Shown in pieces: positions 1 to 5,182 of a DNA stretch of 5,182 bases. The notes beneath the pieces were generated by a model that made no database searches, was not told where the DNA came from, and saw only the letters and a list, made by a program, of their open reading frames with translations. Position 1 is the first letter of the stretch; each line of letters begins with the position of its first letter. The translations under genes were made by a program, and so were the position numbers. Origin of the DNA: Sphingomonadales bacterium (GTDB lineage Bacteria; Bacteroidota; Bacteroidia; UBA7662); the NCBI GenBank assembly GCA_016872125.1, contig VHBD01000113.1, forward strand, positions 1 to 5,182, given 5' to 3'.

Positions 1-2
1 AG

Positions 3-338
3 TTGGCTAACGAAGCCGTCAAAAACGACGGATCTGATAACACGGCAATGGATATGGTTTGGAGAATATACGTATTAGGAAAAGATTGTTATATAGCACT
101 TAGCGCTAGGCAATTACGAAGACTTAATCTGGAGTTAATGGACTCAAGAGACGGCGTTCAAATTAGCACCAGTGACGGAGATATAATGTCAACAGGTAAC
201 AACTACTCTGATGATCGCTACAATACGACAGGACGGGGAATCTATATAGGCAGGAAAAAAGACGATTTTATGGAAAACGCTTACTATTTTGACCCAGATG
301 GAATAATTTACTTGTTTAAATTGATTAAACTTAGTTAA
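3..338 (+). CDS. Unrecognised protein, A+T-rich, possibly 5'-truncated by the window
   Basis: An open frame of 111 codons runs from the window edge to a TAA stop. The only start candidate near the edge is a TTG two bases into the window, so the true start may lie upstream and this may be just a C-terminal part. I do not recognise the family. The product is mixed charged and aromatic (motifs WRIYVLGKDCYIAL, GRGIYIGRKKDD, YYFDPDGIIYLFKLIKL), with no signal peptide and no clear membrane helix; the end looks like beta-strands. By hand count the frame is about 38% G+C, clearly lower than the genes to its right, and it uses ATA, TTA and AGA codons freely, which suggests a different origin. Its stop directly abuts the stop of the convergent trhO gene. 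No function is proposed; it could be a fragment of a larger accessory protein. Confidence 0.5.
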   Translation: MANEAVKNDGSDNTAMDMVWRIYVLGKDCYIALSARQLRRLNLELMDSRDGVQISTSDGDIMSTGNNYSDDRYNTTGRGIYIGRKKDDFMENAYYFDPDGIIYLFKLIKLS

Positions 339-1406
339 TTAATGTTTTGGGATTCGTCCTTTGGTGTATTTGCCTGGATTCGGATTGTTCAGTTTAGTTG
401 GTGTAGTTTTCTCATCCGATGATGCCTCGTCCAAAAATGCCTCGTCCGTTGGGGTCTTGTCCGAAGAGGTCTTGGCAAGTAGGTCTTGGCAAGTGGGGCC
501 GCAGCAACCTTGGAGGCGTTCGCTGCAGGCGGGGCATTGGATAAAAAGCTGATGACAGGCCTTGCGGGCGCAGTTGGTGAAGTGATCGCAGGGTTCGCCG
601 CAGAGATCGCATTTTCCTAACACATCTTCGCTGATGCGTTCGCCCATGCGTTCATCAAAGACAAAGTTGCGCCCCTTGAATTTGTTGGGAAGGCCATGTT
701 CCCGAATTTGGCGAGCGTAATCAATAATTCCGCCGTGGAGTTGGTTGACATCGTTGAAGCCCTGGTACTTGAGCCAAGCCGAGGCTTTTTCGCAGCGAAT
801 ACCACCGGTACAGTAGAGCAGGATTTTGCGATCCTCTTGTCCGGCCAAGAGGCGAGGTACCTGCTCCAATTCTTCGCGGAAGGTGTCCACATCCGGGAGG
901 ATGGCGCCCTCAAAATGACCGATTTTGCTTTCGTAATGGTTGCGCATATCCACCACCAGGGTGCCGGGTTCTTCCATGGCGGCGTTGAACTCGGCCGCGT
1001 TGAGATGGCGGCCTACCTTGGATGAGTCAAAGGCCGGGTCGTCGATGCCGTCGGCCACGATTTTGGGACGGATTTTGAGGGTTAATTTGTAGAAGGACTT
1101 GCCGTCATCTTCGACTGCGATTTTGAGAGGGACACCGCGAAGGGCGTCGTGTTGTTCAAGGTTTTGGAGAAAGGCATCCATAATATGTTCTGGAACCGAC
1201 ATTTGGGCATTGATGCCCTCCTCGGCCAGGTAAATTCTACCAAAGCAACCCAAGGCATGCCATTCTTGGTAGAGCTGATCGCGAAAAGCCGAGGGATCGG
1301 CAATACGGACATACCGATAAAAGGACAGTGTGACCCGGTGAAAGGCTTCTTCCATCAGTTGTTTGCGAAGAAGCTCGCGGTTTACCGGATTGTGTAAAAC
1401 GGCCAT
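339..1406 (-). CDS. trhO: tRNA uridine(34) 5-hydroxylase TrhO (rhodanese family, YceA)
   Basis: TrhO uses molecular oxygen to hydroxylate U34 at the wobble position of certain tRNAs, giving ho5U, the precursor of cmo5U/mcmo5U. The 355-residue product matches the family length (about 350). The N-terminal ferredoxin-like region (1-120) holds FGRIYLAEEGINAQMSVP and KIVADGIDDP. The rhodanese domain (about 135-240) holds VVDMRNHYES, GHFEGA and the active-site loop CTGGIRCEKASAW with Cys199 and Arg204. NFVFDERMGERIS follows, then a Cys-rich module (Cys266, 269, 273, 279, 284, 291, 294, 301, 302, 306), probably metal-binding. I chose ATG at 1406 because MAVLHN matches the family start MPVLHN; the frame stays open further upstream only because it runs through the tRNA. 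No Shine-Dalgarno sequence precedes it. The tail after residue 309 is made of short DE/DK-rich repeats and carries a 14-bp duplication that sets the frame. Recognition of the core is from recall of the E. coli protein; the tail is lineage-specific. Confidence 0.95.
   Translation of the reverse strand: MAVLHNPVNRELLRKQLMEEAFHRVTLSFYRYVRIADPSAFRDQLYQEWHALGCFGRIYLAEEGINAQMSVPEHIMDAFLQNLEQHDALRGVPLKIAVEDDGKSFYKLTLKIRPKIVADGIDDPAFDSSKVGRHLNAAEFNAAMEEPGTLVVDMRNHYESKIGHFEGAILPDVDTFREELEQVPRLLAGQEDRKILLYCTGGIRCEKASAWLKYQGFNDVNQLHGGIIDYARQIREHGLPNKFKGRNFVFDERMGERISEDVLGKCDLCGEPCDHFTNCARKACHQLFIQCPACSERLQGCCGPTCQDLLAKTSSDKTPTDEAFLDEASSDEKTTPTKLNNPNPGKYTKGRIPKH
407..494. repeat. Degenerate 15-bp tandem repeats with a terminal 14-bp exact duplication
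   Basis: Units at 407-421, 422-436, 437-451 and 452-466 are each 15 bp and share a core like CTCGTCC or CTTGTCC. The units at 422 and 437 share ATGCCTCGTCC exactly. They are followed by AGGTCTTGGCAAGT at 467-480 and again, identically, at 481-494, only 14 bp each. On the minus strand the 15-bp units encode pentapeptides TSSDK, TPTDE, AFLDE and ASSDE in the TrhO tail. The 14-bp pair breaks the triplet period, so the first-read copy encodes TCQDL and the second is read in another frame. Confidence 0.85.
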
Positions 1407-1433
1407 GGGCGCGATGGAGAGGGGGGTCTTGGG

Positions 1434-1508
1434 TGGGTGATACAGGATTCGAACCTGTGACCCCTGCCCTGTCAAGGCAGTGCTCTAAACCAGCTGAGCT
1501 AATCACCC
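1434..1508 (-). tRNA. tRNA-Val (anticodon GAC)
   Basis: Read on the minus strand, the 75-nt gene folds into a complete cloverleaf. The acceptor stem is GGGTGAT/ATCACCC, the D arm GCTC-GAGC, and the anticodon stem CTGCC/GGCAG encloses the loop TTGACAG. The T arm is ACAGG-TTCGAAT-CCTGT and the discriminator is A. Anticodon GAC reads the valine codons GTC and GTT. The 3' CCA is not encoded: CCC follows the discriminator, so it must be added after transcription. The trhO start codon lies 27 nt downstream on the same strand with no T-run between, suggesting a joint transcript. The antisense of this gene creates spurious extensions of the reading frames on both sides. Confidence 0.97.
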
Positions 1509-1516
1509 GAGGCATG

Positions 1517-1524
1517 CAAAAGTA
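1517..1524 (-). promoter_or_regulatory. Bacteroidota-type -7 element ahead of tRNA-Val
   Basis: The minus strand reads TACTTTTG, a perfect match to the TAnnTTTG -7 element of the Bacteroidota housekeeping sigma factor. It ends 8 nt before the first base of the tRNA, a sensible distance for initiation at or just before the tRNA. The expected upstream -33 TTTG/TTG is imperfect: at about the right distance lies GTTTAAAT (1540-1547). This probably drives tRNA-Val and, by readthrough, trhO. Confidence 0.6.
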
Positions 1525-1594
1525 CGTCGTAGCAAGGCTATTTAAACGGTTAAAGACGAGTCGAGACCTGACGATCTCTCAAAATTGCAAGGCG

Positions 1595-3121
1595 ATGGTC
1601 AGGGTATATAGCGGAATTTTAAGAGGCTTGGATGCTCGTTTGTTGACGGTGGAGGTGGATACCGATCCGCGGTCCTTTGGGTTTTATTTGGTTGGTTTGG
1701 CCGATCACGCGGTACGAGAGGGCCAGCTTAGAATACAAACAGCTATCCGCAATGCCGGGTATGCCTTGCCCCGATGTCGGCATATGATCAATTTGGCCCC
1801 AGCCGATTTGCGCAAAGAGGGCGCTGCCTACGATTTGACCATAGCCCTGGGCATGTTGGCCGAGGCCGGACACCTCAACGGCACGACATTGTCGGAATAC
1901 TTGGTTATGGGCGAATTGTCGCTGGATGGACGAATCAAGGGGGTGCGGGGTATTTTGCCGATGATGGAATTGGCGGCCAAAAATCAATACAAGGGAATCA
2001 TCATGCCCTTGGAAAATGCCGCTGAAGCCGCGCTGCACCCTGAGGTCTTGTCCTTGCCTTTCGAGAGGTTGCATGAGGTTATGGCTTTTTTTAGGGACGG
2101 GCAACCGGCATCGGCGACAAGGGCGCTTAAGACTTCACCCCCCAAGAGAGTCGAGAAGGTACCCGGTGTGGAGTTGGGCCAAGTCAAAGGACAAGCTTTG
2201 GCGAAACGGGCTTTAAGGATAGCGGCGGTTGGACGCCATAATGTGTTACTGATTGGACCACCAGGTTGCGGAAAAACCATGTTGGCACACAGCTTGTTGA
2301 GCCTTATGCCCCCACTTGCGGCTGCAGATCAGCGAGTCCAAGCGCAGTTGCAATCGATATTGAGCGGAGGCTTGGAATTCCGAAACCCTACGGATCAAAT
2401 ACCTTTTCGCAAACCGCATCACACCATTACCGTTCAGGCTATGGTCGGAGGGGGTCAATGGCCAATTCCCGGGGAAGTATCCTTGGCCCATGGTGGGGTA
2501 TTGTTTTTGGATGAATTACCGGAATTCAGAAGGGAGGTATTGGAGGCATTGCGTGAGCCCTTGGAACAAGGGCAAGTTGTTTTGAACCGGCAACGATCCT
2601 CAGCTGTTTATCCGGCCAAGTTTGTGCTGATTGCCGCCATGAACCCATGTCCCTGTGGTTATTATGGGAGCAACGATGAACGATGCACCTGCGCAGAAAA
2701 TACGGTGACACGTTACCAGCGCCGAATTAGCGGACCTCTTTTGGACCGTATGGATTTGGTGGTCTGTATGGACCGTGTCAAACCTTTGGAATGGAAATCA
2801 GTCTCAGCGCAGGTCGAAACTTATGGAGTCATGCCAGGAACTAAGGAGGGAATCCACGCGGGTATTTTCCCGAATGATCAAACTCTGGAACAATCTTTGG
2901 ATTCCGCCTGCAGGCAGGTCTTGGACCAAATGGTGGAGCAGGGAGGATTGAGCATGCGAGCGGTTTACAGACTTTTGCGAGTCGCTTTGACGATTTCGAT
3001 GATCGAGCAAGCCCAGGCTATACAGCCTGAACATTTGATGGAGGCCTACTATTTTAGGCACCCTCGGATGCTGACTTCTCCGAGTCGGCAAGCTCAGCTC
3101 CAAAGTCCACCACAGCCTTGA
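1595..3121 (+). CDS. comM: YifB/ComM family AAA+ ATPase (Mg-chelatase-like helicase)
   Basis: ComM of Vibrio is a hexameric AAA+ helicase that helps DNA branch migration during natural transformation; YifB proteins are widespread, also in species not known to be competent. The product is 508 residues, the usual length. An N-terminal Lon-protease-like fold (about 1-170) carries FYLVGLADHAVREGQLRI, INLAPADLRKEGAAYDL and VMGELSLDGRI. The Mg-chelatase AAA+ core follows: Walker A GPPGCGKT (221-228), GGGQWPIPGEVSLAHGGV, Walker B LFLDE (303-307), sensor AAMNPCPCGYYG with Cys352/354/364/366, and an arginine finger in SGPLLDRMD (Arg385). The C-terminal helical domain has LSMRAVYRLLRVALTI. ATG at 1595 is chosen because homologues begin just there; upstream codons run into antisense tRNA. 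An AAGG sits only 2 nt before the ATG, so it is a weak Shine-Dalgarno. The linker after the arginine finger is diverged. The 3' end overlaps the convergent DUF5606 gene. Confidence 0.94.
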   Translation: MVRVYSGILRGLDARLLTVEVDTDPRSFGFYLVGLADHAVREGQLRIQTAIRNAGYALPRCRHMINLAPADLRKEGAAYDLTIALGMLAEAGHLNGTTLSEYLVMGELSLDGRIKGVRGILPMMELAAKNQYKGIIMPLENAAEAALHPEVLSLPFERLHEVMAFFRDGQPASATRALKTSPPKRVEKVPGVELGQVKGQALAKRALRIAAVGRHNVLLIGPPGCGKTMLAHSLLSLMPPLAAADQRVQAQLQSILSGGLEFRNPTDQIPFRKPHHTITVQAMVGGGQWPIPGEVSLAHGGVLFLDELPEFRREVLEALREPLEQGQVVLNRQRSSAVYPAKFVLIAAMNPCPCGYYGSNDERCTCAENTVTRYQRRISGPLLDRMDLVVCMDRVKPLEWKSVSAQVETYGVMPGTKEGIHAGIFPNDQTLEQSLDSACRQVLDQMVEQGGLSMRAVYRLLRVALTISMIEQAQAIQPEHLMEAYYFRHPRMLTSPSRQAQLQSPPQP

Positions 3122-3485
3122 GGGCTAGATACCAACGGAGGACTTTGCGCATATCGCTTACATAGACTCGGCCGGTATCGTAATTGGGGAGGATACGCTC
3201 AAACATGGCTTTGGTATCCACCTCATTTCCCAAGGATTCTTGGATTGCTGAATCCTCAAGCTTCAGTTCCCATAGTTTCCTAAACACATTCCACAGAGGA
3301 ACTTGATCTTCTAGGGTATAGATGGCAATTTCCTCCAAAGCAGCGACTTTGGTTTGGGCAGGGGCATGCCAGCGGCGTTGTTCCGTATCGATACTCTGTA
3401 AAATATACCCTTGTTTGGAGGTAGTGATGATGCGATGTACGCCTCCATTTCCGGGAACTTGAACAATTTGATGCAATGGGTGCAT
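3054..3485 (-). CDS. DUF5606-type conserved protein
   Basis: A 143-residue protein that I assign to DUF5606, a Bacteroidota family of unknown function. Family-like features are the opening L..I..VPG..G..RII (4-20), a GYILQSID strand (26-33), APAQTKVAALEEIAIYT (41-57), VPLWNVFRKL (62-71) and the most conserved block LPNYDTGRVYVSDMRKVLRWY (99-119). The start at 3485 places MHPLHQI where relatives have M-x-L-K-x-I. No signal peptide or membrane segment is visible, so it is probably cytosolic. It starts 5 nt after the stop of the upstream HTH gene, so the two are very likely co-transcribed and perhaps translationally coupled; no Shine-Dalgarno is visible. The last ~22 codons overlap the end of comM on the other strand. 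Membership is from motif recall; an HMM search would settle it. The biochemical role is unknown. Confidence 0.85.
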   Translation of the reverse strand: MHPLHQIVQVPGNGGVHRIITTSKQGYILQSIDTEQRRWHAPAQTKVAALEEIAIYTLEDQVPLWNVFRKLWELKLEDSAIQESLGNEVDTKAMFERILPNYDTGRVYVSDMRKVLRWYLALKAVVDFGAELADSEKSASEGA

Positions 3486-3490
3486 GAGAT

Positions 3491-3838
3491 TTACTTTTTA
3501 CGGGTGAGTTTGGCAATGGTTTGTCGGAGCCTTGAGATTTCTTCCCATGCCTCATCCACGAGTCCTTGGTACCGCTTGATTTCTTCTTGTAAGAAAAGGT
3601 TTTGCTCGCGGTTGATGCCGTAGGAATTCGGCGCAGTAAGTTCCGATTGGGGGTAAAGTGCTCGAAGGTCTTGATGGGTAAGTCGTTCGACAGCTTGAAT
3701 ACGGTGCAGGGGCCACCTGGATTTGTCGAACAGATTGTAAAGGGTAGATCGCTGAATGCCCATATGTTTAGCGGTGTGGGTTATGGTAATTCCGCTGTTG
3801 AGTAGAAGGGCTTGTATGGCTTGACCAACGTGCTTCAT
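3491..3838 (-). CDS. Small helix-turn-helix protein with C-terminal coiled coil, probable transcription regulator
   Basis: The 115-residue product has two parts. Residues about 1-62 resemble the XRE-like DNA-binding domain: KHVGQAIQALLLNSG, then a helix-turn-helix around 18-38 (ITITHTAKHMGIQRSTLYNLF), then HRIQAVERLTHQDLRALYP. Residues about 78-112 form a charged helix with heptad-like spacing (LFLQEEIKRY, LVDEAWEEISRLRQTIAKL), probably a coiled coil for dimerisation. I prefer ATG at 3838 over TTG at 3847 because proteins of this type commonly start MKHVG and because GGAGG lies just upstream, although only 2 nt away. It is the first gene of a pair with the DUF5606 gene (5-nt gap). The palindromic sites at 3877-3920 lie just upstream, suggesting autoregulation. 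DNA binding is inferred from the fold pattern; the target is unknown. Confidence 0.8.
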   Translation of the reverse strand: MKHVGQAIQALLLNSGITITHTAKHMGIQRSTLYNLFDKSRWPLHRIQAVERLTHQDLRALYPQSELTAPNSYGINREQNLFLQEEIKRYQGLVDEAWEEISRLRQTIAKLTRKK

Positions 3839-3876
3839 GGCCTCCAAATTCGGAAGGGCGATGAAGCCAAAACCTT

Positions 3877-3920
3877 ACAATAATGTTCAATAAATGGACA
3901 TTATTGTTCGTTATTGTCCA
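3877..3920. promoter_or_regulatory. Operator-like cluster of three TGRACAWTA half-sites
   Basis: The cluster holds a near-perfect palindrome. ACAATAATGTTCA (3877-3889) faces TGGACATTATTGT (3895-3907), with 12 of 13 positions complementary and a G-T wobble at the other, around a 5-nt centre. A third half-site, TTATTGTCCA (3911-3920), repeats TGGACAATAA on the minus strand and pairs in symmetry with TGGACA at 3895-3900. TTATTGT recurs exactly 10 bp apart (3901 and 3911), about one helical turn. It lies 39 bp upstream of the HTH gene start. On the minus strand it abuts TAAGGTTTTG (3868-3877), which resembles a TAnnTTTG -7 element with one extra base, so a bound repressor could block the promoter. 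Function is inferred. Confidence 0.55.
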
Positions 3921-3960
3921 AAACCCGAATGAATCGCTTGGCATGTGGTTGGAATAAGGG

Positions 3961-5182
3961 TTAATACGGTCGGTCCGCAATTTGCCCGGCATAATAAACC
4001 AAGGCCCTGTTGGCGACCCGGTGGCCACCCGGCGTGGGGTATGCACCGCTGAAGTACCAATCTCCCCGGTGATCTGGACATGCCTTGTGGAGGCATTTGA
4101 TATCTTGGTAAACGACTTTGACCGGGAACTTAATTTCGGGAGGAGTAATGAGCAAGGCAATTTCATCGGACAGTTCTTGTTCATTCACCAAGGCATAGAG
4201 GGCTTGAAGACGGTTGGACATGGGATGCTCCTCCAATGTCAAATCCGCCTGAGCGGCCTGGCTATGGGTTTCGATCTGATGCGCTTGTCCCTTTTTTTCT
4301 AAGGCCTTTACCAGAGCCCGGAAGGCCACAAAGTCGTTGAGCCGGCTCATGTCAATTCCATAACAATCCGGGTAACGGATTTGAGGGGCTGAACTCACAA
4401 TGATCAAGGATCGTGGCTGAAGTCCACCAAGTATGGTAACAATGCTCTCGCGCAATGTGGTTCCCCTGACAATGGAGTCATCAACCACCACCAGGGAATC
4501 CTTGTTGGGGTTCAAAATATCCGATGTGGTATCGTACACATGGCGAACCATGTGGTTGCGGCCACGGTCTTCGGTGATGAAGGTTCTTAACTTCACATCT
4601 TTGATTGCCGCTTTTTCGACCCGAGGTCGCAGGGTCATCCAGCGCATGAACTCCACATAGCGTTCCCCTTGCCTGCTTTCCAAATCTTCGGGTCGGAGGG
4701 CGTTCAAGGCTTCCAATCGTTGGGTTTCCAAATGTCCCTCTAGACCTTGAAGGAGTCCCAAGAAAGCAGTTTCGGCGGTATTGGGTATGTAACTGAATAC
4801 CGTATGCGCAATTTCTTGGTTGATGGAATCCAAGACCTTGTTGGTTAAGGCCTTCCCTAAGGCTTTGCGTTCCTTGTAGATTGCCGGATCATTTCCTCTG
4901 GAGAAGTATATACGCTCGAATGAACATGGCGTAGCAGGGGCTGGGTCAAAGACAGGTTGGCAGCGGATTTCTCCGTTACGTCGTATCAGCAGAACATGCC
5001 CAGGGGGCACAACTTTGATTTGGTCCGGGTGAACATGAAAGGTGGTGGCGATGGCGGGGCGTTCAGATGCCACCACAGCGACCTCATCATCGGCATACCA
5101 ATAGGCGGGGCGAATCCCGTTCGCATCTCGTAACACAAAAGCATCTCCATGCCCGAGCATGCCGGCCATGGCAAATCCCCCA
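3961..5182 (-). CDS. purF: PurF-like amidophosphoribosyltransferase, partial (N-terminus beyond right edge)
   Basis: PurF makes 5-phosphoribosylamine from PRPP and glutamine, the first step of purine synthesis, in the cytosol. The 406 visible codons enter at GGFAMAGMLGHGDAF, which is inside the glutamine amidotransferase domain, so the Met at 5169 is not the start and the catalytic N-terminal Cys lies outside the window. Counting that Met as 1, the glutaminase part shows LRDANGIRP (13-21) and VASERPAI (33-40). ERIYFSRGNDPAIYKERKALG (85-105) leads into the phosphoribosyltransferase domain, with the PRPP loop VVVDDSIVRGTT (227-238) and PDCYGIDMSRLNDFVAF (267-283). A long tail after about 315 (ALYALVNEQELSDEIA, GDWYFSGAYPTPGGHRVANRALVYYAG) is absent from canonical ~500-residue PurF and typical of a longer Bacteroidota form. 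No terminator hairpin follows the stop. Whether it is the main purine enzyme or a paralogue cannot be told here. Confidence 0.9.
   Translation of the reverse strand, partial: GGFAMAGMLGHGDAFVLRDANGIRPAYWYADDEVAVVASERPAIATTFHVHPDQIKVVPPGHVLLIRRNGEIRCQPVFDPAPATPCSFERIYFSRGNDPAIYKERKALGKALTNKVLDSINQEIAHTVFSYIPNTAETAFLGLLQGLEGHLETQRLEALNALRPEDLESRQGERYVEFMRWMTLRPRVEKAAIKDVKLRTFITEDRGRNHMVRHVYDTTSDILNPNKDSLVVVDDSIVRGTTLRESIVTILGGLQPRSLIIVSSAPQIRYPDCYGIDMSRLNDFVAFRALVKALEKKGQAHQIETHSQAAQADLTLEEHPMSNRLQALYALVNEQELSDEIALLITPPEIKFPVKVVYQDIKCLHKACPDHRGDWYFSGAYPTPGGHRVANRALVYYAGQIADRPY

Noticed and set aside
1407..1475. N-terminal extension of the trhO frame starting at 1475.
   Set aside because: These codons lie in the tRNA gene and spacer; family proteins start at MAVLHN-like sequence, i.e. 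1406.
1434..1508. tRNA-Val as an integration site for a mobile element.
   Set aside because: No integrase and no partial copy of the tRNA 3' end was found elsewhere in the window; the flanks are core genes.
1433..1594. N-terminal extension of the comM frame beginning MGDTGFEPVTPALS.
   Set aside because: It is translation of the antisense strand of the tRNA-Val gene, a well-known annotation artefact. Family homology starts at ATG 1595. An in-frame ATG at 1514 overlaps the tRNA promoter element and lacks homology.
1619..2104. Long antisense frame of 161 codons opposite comM.
   Set aside because: It is a shadow of the strongly conserved YifB reading frame, with no recognisable domain and low-complexity Gln/His-rich composition.
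2744..2776. Direct repeat TGGACCGT about 25 bp apart within comM.
   Set aside because: It encodes the ordinary family residues DRMD and MDRV; it reflects similar codons, not a repeat element.
3230..3256. Two interlocking hairpins, CCAAG-GATT-CTTGG and AGGATTC-n10-GAATCCT, considered as a comM terminator.
   Set aside because: Neither is followed by a T-run, and both sit inside well-supported DUF5606 codons; short stems like these arise by chance.
3491..3920. HTH plus DUF5606 as a toxin-antitoxin or phage repressor module.
   Set aside because: DUF5606 is a broadly conserved family rather than a toxin family, and no integrase, phage gene or attachment repeat is present nearby.

Overview
The window looks like ordinary chromosome from a member of the Bacteroidota, with about 50-60% G+C in the lines I counted. 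Three things point to this phylum. One is a DUF5606-type protein, a small family I know essentially from Bacteroidota. Another is a PurF-like amidophosphoribosyltransferase with the long C-terminal extension typical of that phylum. The third is a perfect TAnnTTTG promoter element just ahead of the tRNA gene. Shine-Dalgarno sequences are weak or absent throughout, which also fits.

Layout from left to right: (1) positions 3-338, plus strand, an unrecognised A+T-rich reading frame (about 38% G+C) that may be cut by the window edge; (2) 339-1406, minus strand, trhO (yceA), the rhodanese-fold tRNA U34 hydroxylase, with a repeat-built C-terminal tail; (3) 1434-1508, minus strand, tRNA-Val(GAC), 27 bases upstream of trhO and probably co-transcribed with it; (4) 1595-3121, plus strand, a YifB/ComM AAA+ ATPase, diverging from the tRNA; (5) 3054-3485, minus strand, the DUF5606 protein, whose 3' end overlaps comM by 68 bases; (6) 3491-3838, minus strand, a small helix-turn-helix plus coiled-coil protein forming a two-gene unit with DUF5606; (7) 3839-3960, an intergenic region holding a palindromic, operator-like cluster of three TGRACAWTA half-sites; (8) 3961 to the right edge, minus strand, the C-terminal two thirds of the PurF-like enzyme.

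The genes do not form one pathway: they are housekeeping functions (tRNA decoding and modification, DNA processing, purine synthesis) plus one small regulatory-looking pair. I see no mobile element, CRISPR array or defence cassette, and no convincing new multi-gene system. The points most worth a second look are the 15-bp repeat array in the trhO tail, where a 14-bp exact duplication sets the reading frame; the operator-like palindrome ahead of the HTH-DUF5606 pair; and the tRNA-trhO arrangement.
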